Below the pieces are notes generated by a model. It made no database searches. It had not been told where the DNA came from and worked only from the letters and a program-made list of their open reading frames with translations. Shown here piece by piece: positions 8,233 to 11,844 of a DNA stretch of 11,844 bases. The stretch's first letter is position 1. The number at the start of each line of letters is the position of its first letter. The DNA lies in assembly GCA_021789095.1 (NCBI GenBank), contig JAJYJX010000070.1:1-11844 (forward strand), given 5' to 3'. This DNA comes from a bacterium. Lineage in GTDB: Bacteria > JAMCPX01. The position numbers and the translations under genes were made by a program.

Positions 8233-9678
8233 ATGCACATGGATGTAAATCTTTTTTCGATCCTTCCGCATATGATAATTGCTGTAACACTTTTTCTATG
8301 TGCAATGGTTGATGCATTTACCGGCACAAAAAAATGGCTGACAGGTATAGGAGCACTGCTGGGTATCGGATGCGGTATTGGTTCAGCCATATATCTGTGG
8401 GGAAGCAGAATCATTGCGTTCTCGCAGATGATCTCAACGGACGAATTTTCCCTGCTGCTGTCCATCACGGTCATGATTGCCGGGTTTATAACCGTACTCA
8501 TTTCCCTTCAATACATTGACGATATCGAATCTGATGCAGGGCACTTCTATCTGCTCCTGCTGAGTTCCATACTCGGGATGATGTTCCTTGTTTCTGCAAC
8601 AAACCTCATCGTTCTCGTTCTTGCACTTGAGCTCATGAGCTTGTCCGTGTACCCTATGGTAGGGCTGACAAGAGACAGGAATATAAGCCTCGAGGGCTCC
8701 ATGAAATACCTTGTGCTTGGAGCTTTTGCAACAGCGTTTCTGCTTTACGGTATAGCGCTTGTTTACAGTGTACTCGGAACAACGAACCTGTATGCAATAG
8801 CGAAGAGTTTGTCCGAGAGGCAGTACCTTGTGTCAAACATGGTTATGATGGCAGGTGTTGCTTTCATACTGATTGGTTTCTCATTTAAGATAGCGCTTGT
8901 GCCGTTCCATGCATGGACCCCTGACGCATATCAGGGAGCCCCTGCACCTGTTACCGGATTTATGGCTGCTGCCGTAAAGGCGGCAAGTTTTGCTGCAATT
9001 ATAAAGCTGGTCATAATTGTTTTAAGTTCATACCGGGTCCCGGTATCGGAAGCTCTGTGGTGGTTGAGCGCTATTACGATGTTTGCAGGCAATATTATTG
9101 CTGTTATCCAGAAGGATGTAAAACGTATGCTGGCATACTCAAGCATAGCTCATGCCGGTTATGTAGTTGTAGGTCTTGTGTCAGGCAGAGTATTCGGCAT
9201 GTCATCCGCTGTTTTCTATCTTATATCGTACACTTTTACCATTACCGGAGCGTTTGCCGTGATCACATACCTTGAGAAAAAAGACGGCACAGGCAATGAC
9301 CTGTCTGATTACAGCGGCCTTTCAAAAACCCACCCGTTCCTGAGCATTATTATGTCAGTATTCATGTTGTCGCTTGCGGGTATACCGCCCACAGCAGGGT
9401 TCATGGCAAAATTCTATGTGTTCAGTGCCGCAATTAAGGAAGGTTACGTGGGACTCGCCATATTCGGTATTTTAACGAGTGTGATCTCACTGTATTACTA
9501 TCTGCGTGTTGTATACGCGATGTACTTTGAAGAGCCTGAAAGGAAAACCGCGACACCCGTAACAGCAGGCATATCAGCGGGTATTATCATAGCTCTGTGG
9601 GGTGTTGTCCAGCTCGGTATTCTGCCGTCCAGTATCATGAGCCTTGCAATGCAGTCCGTCCAATCGCTGATCCATTAA
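8233..9678 (+). CDS. nuoN: NADH-quinone oxidoreductase subunit N
   Basis: Third antiporter-like subunit (481 aa, normal length), which sits next to NuoK in the membrane arm. Family residues are visible: Glu133 in LALELMSLSVYPMVG, Lys219 in FSFKIALVPFHAWTPDAYQG, Lys249 in AAVKAASFA, Lys297 in QKDVKRMLAYSSIAHAGY, and Lys393 in TAGFMAKFYVF. The start ATG 8233 has GGAGAGG at 8216-8222; an in-frame ATG at 8239 is possible but is spaced less well. It is the last gene of the operon. Its stop is followed within 6 bp by an A/T-rich hairpin, and the next gene faces it from the opposite strand. Confidence 0.96.
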   Translation: MHMDVNLFSILPHMIIAVTLFLCAMVDAFTGTKKWLTGIGALLGIGCGIGSAIYLWGSRIIAFSQMISTDEFSLLLSITVMIAGFITVLISLQYIDDIESDAGHFYLLLLSSILGMMFLVSATNLIVLVLALELMSLSVYPMVGLTRDRNISLEGSMKYLVLGAFATAFLLYGIALVYSVLGTTNLYAIAKSLSERQYLVSNMVMMAGVAFILIGFSFKIALVPFHAWTPDAYQGAPAPVTGFMAAAVKAASFAAIIKLVIIVLSSYRVPVSEALWWLSAITMFAGNIIAVIQKDVKRMLAYSSIAHAGYVVVGLVSGRVFGMSSAVFYLISYTFTITGAFAVITYLEKKDGTGNDLSDYSGLSKTHPFLSIIMSVFMLSLAGIPPTAGFMAKFYVFSAAIKEGYVGLAIFGILTSVISLYYYLRVVYAMYFEEPERKTATPVTAGISAGIIIALWGVVQLGILPSSIMSLAMQSVQSLIH

Positions 9679-9683
9679 CTCAA

Positions 9684-9721
9684 AAAAAATACACGCCACA
9701 AACTTCCTTATTGTATTTTTT
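9684..9721. terminator. candidate bidirectional terminator between nuoN and the PAP2 gene
   Basis: A 10-bp perfect inverted repeat, AAAAAATACA (9684-9693) and TGTATTTTTT (9712-9721), encloses an 18-nt loop. The A run on the left and the T run on the right give a U-rich 3' side on either strand, and the hairpin sits exactly at the convergent junction: the nuoN stop is at 9678 and the PAP2 stop codon (9708-9710) lies in the loop. The stem has only one or two strong pairs, so it would be a weak intrinsic terminator by itself. Confidence 0.45.
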
Positions 9722-10340
9722 GGGTTAAGTCTAATAGCGAATAAGCAATTATTATTGTTGATCCCATGAGCCAGCCGCCGGCAACGTCGCTCGGCCAGTG
9801 GACCCCGAGGTATACGCGGCTTATACCGACAGCCAGTACGATTATAAAAGCGAGAGAATACACCCACCATCGTGCAAGATGCAGCCTTCTGAGTATAAGG
9901 ACAAGTTCTGCGGCTATGACAAAGGTCATAATTGAATGGCCGCTCGGGAATGAGTACCCTGATGCGGTTACCCCGAGCCAGCTGAAAGGGCGCTGCCTGT
10001 GCACAAGCGATTTGACTAAAATATTTACTATATAACTTACAAGACTTACAAGCATAAATTCTTCAAGATACCCATAAGACTTGCTCGTCCATAGCCATAA
10101 ACCTGCGATAAAGATTATTACTACTACAAAATACTCGTTTCCTATGTCAGTAAGAATGCTCATTAAGATCTGAAGCACGGGCGATTTATCCTGCTGGATG
10201 AAGTTGATTAAGGCGGTATCAATCGCTCCTGTTTTACCTGCAATAACGTATGCGGACAGGACGATTGAACAAACTGTAAAAAAAATCAGGATAACAATAC
10301 AGCATAGAATTCGTGATTTATCATTCGTATGTTTTTGCAT
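9708..10340 (-). CDS. PAP2-family membrane phosphatase
   Basis: Integral membrane acid phosphatase-like protein (210 aa) with about five or six hydrophobic segments. All three parts of the PAP2 signature are present: Lys110-x6-Arg117-Pro118 (KSLVHRQRP), Pro132-Ser-Gly-His135 (PSGH), and Ser174-Arg175-x5-His181-x3-Asp185 (SRVYLGVHWPSD). By family knowledge His181 is the catalytic nucleophile, and His135 and Asp185 assist. Likely substrates are lipid phosphates or diphosphates such as phosphatidate, phosphatidylglycerophosphate or undecaprenyl diphosphate; the sequence does not decide among these. The active site would face the periplasm. The ATG has no good ribosome site, and an in-frame stop just upstream excludes a longer ATG/GTG/TTG start. 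The gene follows a phospholipase C-like gene on the same strand after 62 bp, which suggests a shared lipid theme. Confidence 0.9.
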   Translation of the reverse strand: MQKHTNDKSRILCCIVILIFFTVCSIVLSAYVIAGKTGAIDTALINFIQQDKSPVLQILMSILTDIGNEYFVVVIIFIAGLWLWTSKSYGYLEEFMLVSLVSYIVNILVKSLVHRQRPFSWLGVTASGYSFPSGHSIMTFVIAAELVLILRRLHLARWWVYSLAFIIVLAVGISRVYLGVHWPSDVAGGWLMGSTIIIAYSLLDLTQKIQ

Positions 10341-10361
10341 GCAGATGTGGTCTGTCTTTTG

Positions 10362-10376
10362 CCTGTAAGTTACAGG
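10362..10376. promoter_or_regulatory. 15-bp palindrome, candidate operator upstream of the PAP2 gene
   Basis: CCTGTAA-G-TTACAGG is a perfect dyad with 7-bp arms around one central base, ending 21 bp before the PAP2 ATG. Such odd-centred palindromes are typical of homodimeric regulator sites. It covers the possible -10 box of the promoter described for 10367-10395. As RNA it could form only a 6-bp stem with a 3-nt loop and no T tract, so a terminator is unlikely. No regulator gene is present in the window. Confidence 0.35.
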
Positions 10377-10395
10377 ATCAAGATGGTATTATCAA
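10367..10395 (-). promoter_or_regulatory. possible sigma-70-type promoter for the PAP2 gene
   Basis: Read on the - strand, TTGATA (10395 to 10390) lies 17 bp before TAACTT (10372 to 10367), which fits -35/-10 spacing, although the -10 matches the consensus at only three positions. It falls in the 62-bp gap between the phospholipase-like gene and the PAP2 gene and overlaps the 15-bp palindrome. It is a weak call by itself and gains support only from the position of the palindrome. Confidence 0.25.
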
Positions 10396-10402
10396 AATGC
10401 AG

Positions 10403-11404
10403 CTATGCTGTGCTGGCATGGTATGGTTTCGTTTTCATGCTTTTCTGATACGAGTATAAACCCGGCGGGAAGTCAGGCAGTATGGTATTCTTTATATCCT
10501 GAATGTCATGCTCTGAAAGCTTTTTGCCTTTGTGAAGTTTTATAAGCTGTCTTCTTATCTGGGATGCTATCTGTATGACCTCTATCCCTGTGGGATCAAA
10601 TTTTGTGTATAATGATTTCTCCCCATTGTTAAGCACGTCGAATATTGCATCGATGGAATGGATTTTATATTCATTGAATTCTTGCATAGAGAACCGCCAT
10701 TTTCTGTCAGATGTAAAGCCGTTGAATATTCCCCGTAATAGTTTTCTTCTGTTCACGAACATCAACCCGTGAAATATTTTTTTATTTGTTGAAAAAGAAA
10801 ACAGCGTTTTCTCCAGGGTGTTCTTCAGCAAATCGTTGTTGTCCTTGTGCCTGAACTTGAAGGTTTTCTCTATTATTGTTACTGCATTATCACTGACCAG
10901 CTTGTCAAACCTCATTTCCCAGTAAGGATGCAGGAACAGCTTTTTGCGGTACATCGTTATAATCATGTTTGGGACAAAATAGTTATGGGCTATTACGTCC
11001 GATGCCAGGTGGCTTATGTAACCGTATGCGAAGGATTTCTGGTGCTCATTGCGGGCAGATTTGAATATAAGGTCAGCAATAAGCCAATTATGGCAGTGAT
11101 ACTCGTACTCTGTGAAGTTCTTTCCTATAACAATATCAGCACCGATGTTCCCGTAGAGGTAATCATAAGGATAGTTTCTTATAAGTTCCATAACCTGGGG
11201 GGCCAGTAATTTAGAAAAGTTCAGTATCTCAGTTGCAAGATCGATGTGTGATATGGGTCCCCAGCAAAACGCGTTTGACGGGAACAGCATTATAAGTAAA
11301 AATGCCGCAGCTATCGTTGCAGGCCATAAAGTATATTTATAGTATACACCAGCGGAATGCCCTGCTCTACTTGTTATTGGAAGATGTTTTAGCCTGCTGG
11401 TCAC
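10403..11404 (-). CDS. secreted zinc-dependent phospholipase C-like protein
   Basis: Member of the bacterial zinc-dependent phospholipase C superfamily (PF00882 type). A hydrophobic signal segment (about residues 31-42, with AAAFLLIML) precedes CWGPISH. A full candidate zinc-ligand set follows in the order known from clostridial alpha-toxin: Trp48, His53, Asp90 (GNIGAD), His103/His105, His132-x3-Asp136-x3-His140 ([10 protein letters not shown]), and His159-x3-Glu163. The C-terminal half (about 185-333) is basic and I do not recognise it. The substrate is unknown; phospholipid head-group cleavage is inferred from the family. The start is uncertain. GTG 11404 (333 aa; AGGAG 13 nt upstream) overlaps the FmdB gene by 38 bp, while ATG 11449 (348 aa) would overlap by 83 bp with a long basic leader. 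It lies in a cluster with fmdB-like and PAP2 genes. Confidence 0.8.
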   Translation of the reverse strand: MTSRLKHLPITSRAGHSAGVYYKYTLWPATIAAAFLLIMLFPSNAFCWGPISHIDLATEILNFSKLLAPQVMELIRNYPYDYLYGNIGADIVIGKNFTEYEYHCHNWLIADLIFKSARNEHQKSFAYGYISHLASDVIAHNYFVPNMIITMYRKKLFLHPYWEMRFDKLVSDNAVTIIEKTFKFRHKDNNDLLKNTLEKTLFSFSTNKKIFHGLMFVNRRKLLRGIFNGFTSDRKWRFSMQEFNEYKIHSIDAIFDVLNNGEKSLYTKFDPTGIEVIQIASQIRRQLIKLHKGKKLSEHDIQDIKNTILPDFPPGLYSYQKSMKTKPYHASTA

Positions 11405-11621
11405 TTGTTTTAGCGTGCTCCTGCGTCTGCTGCTTGTCTTTTTTAACATAATCTGTTTCGTACCAGCCGCTGCCCTTTAAAATAAAAGAGCTGCTGCTGG
11501 ATATCAGCCTTTTGGCCTTACCGTTGCACTTTGGGCATGTGTTGATAGGTTTTTCAGAAATTTTCTGCAGCATCTCGAATCTATAGCCGCAGGAACTGCA
11601 TTCATATTCATAAGTCGGCAT
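11367..11621 (-). CDS. FmdB-family zinc ribbon protein
   Basis: Small cytoplasmic protein (84 aa) with the FmdB/CxxC_CXXC_SSSS signature: [16 protein letters not shown] at the N-terminus, Cys8-x2-Cys11 and Cys29-x2-Cys32 as the zinc ribbon, then the ISSSSSF segment (40-46) and a GSGWYETDY stretch. The tail (about 60-84) is low-complexity, rich in Lys, Gln, Ser and Thr. The family is named after a putative regulator of formamidase or formate metabolism genes, but its role in most bacteria is unknown. The ATG starts 3 bp after the DUF167 stop, with AAAGG about 12 nt upstream. The 3' end overlaps the likely start of the phospholipase-like gene. Confidence 0.92.
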   Translation of the reverse strand: MPTYEYECSSCGYRFEMLQKISEKPINTCPKCNGKAKRLISSSSSFILKGSGWYETDYVKKDKQQTQEHAKTSDQQAKTSSNNK

Positions 11622-11624
11622 AAA

Positions 11625-11844
11625 TCATTCTACCTTTCTGCTAATCTGTATTAGCTTTTTCCTTGCGTATTTCCCGCTTTTTATTTTAATATCAGACTTA
11701 CCGACATCAAAGTAGCGGCTTAATAGATATAATAATTCCTCATTGGCTTTTCCGTCAATAGGCGGGGATTTAAGGTAGGCCTTTAAGCTGTTATCTGTCT
11801 TTCTTATCTCGCTTGTTTTCGACAAGGGTTTTACAAGATCGGAA
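11625..11844 (-). CDS. DUF167 / YggU-family protein (partial, 5' end outside window)
   Basis: Small conserved protein of unknown function. The family core is clear: [19 protein letters not shown], then a [19 protein letters not shown] segment matching the usual xLxSGxxSRxKxV ending. The frame stays open to the window edge and the residues just before the core ([12 protein letters not shown]) fit the family's N-terminal V-K/Q-P-x-A/S-x-K/R pattern, so the gene almost certainly starts beyond base 11844. The in-frame TTG at 11825 is not a likely start. About 72 codons are visible of a family that is normally 75-110 aa, so only a short N-terminal strand is missing. It stops 3 bp before the FmdB gene, with which it is probably co-transcribed. 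Confidence 0.88.
   Translation of the reverse strand, partial: SDLVKPLSKTSEIRKTDNSLKAYLKSPPIDGKANEELLYLLSRYFDVGKSDIKIKSGKYARKKLIQISRKVE

Noticed and set aside
11405-11449. ATG 11449 as the start of the phospholipase-like protein
   Set aside because: Kept only as an alternative: it gives an 83-bp overlap with the FmdB gene and places more than 40 mostly basic residues before the signal segment. GTG 11404 is also imperfect, so the start remains uncertain.
1-11844. CRISPR arrays, tRNA/rRNA genes, insertion sequences, defence or other exotic systems
   Set aside because: I found no regularly spaced repeats, cloverleaf-like sequences, transposase-like ORFs or defence-type domains. All large ORFs belong to complex I or to known small families.

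Overview
The window holds the distal part of a bacterial respiratory complex I (NADH:quinone oxidoreductase) operon on the + strand, followed by a convergent four-gene cluster on the - strand. The base composition looks moderate by eye. Coding regions use AGG/AGA for arginine and ATA for isoleucine heavily. A 14-subunit-type nuo order (F-G-H-I-J-K-L-M-N), a secreted phospholipase C-like protein and PAP2/FmdB/DUF167 family genes point to a Gram-negative-type bacterium, perhaps an uncultured deltaproteobacterial- or Nitrospirota-like lineage. That placement is only an impression, because no marker gene is present.

Region 1 (1-9678, +): the 3' end of nuoF (cut by the window edge) followed by complete nuoG, H, I, J, K, L, M and N. 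Most junctions are tight: 7-bp overlap G/H, 4-bp ATGA overlaps I/J and J/K, and gaps of 1-14 bp elsewhere, as expected for one translationally coupled transcript. NuoF, NuoG and NuoI carry the electron path (FeS clusters N3, N1b, N5, N4, N7, N6a/b). NuoH forms the quinone cavity. NuoJ, K, L, M and N form the proton-pumping arm. The exception is nuoL/nuoM, where 149 bp separate the nuoL stop from the most likely nuoM start. That gap carries a previously unlisted 48-codon ORF with a good ribosome binding site and a TAATG junction to nuoM, and, inside it, a 12-bp perfect inverted repeat followed by eight T.

Region 2 (9679-9721): a short convergent intergenic stretch with an A-rich/T-rich hairpin that could terminate both transcripts.

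Region 3 (9708-11844, -): read right to left, a DUF167/YggU protein (5' end outside the window), an FmdB-type zinc ribbon, a secreted zinc-dependent phospholipase C-like protein with a complete candidate zinc-ligand set, and a PAP2-family membrane phosphatase. The first three are packed together. The PAP2 gene follows a 62-bp gap holding a perfect 15-bp palindrome over a possible promoter.

I see no tRNA, rRNA, CRISPR array, insertion sequence or integration site, and no stretch over 300 bp without a gene. The window is mostly ordinary housekeeping sequence. The nuoL-nuoM spacer is its most unusual part.
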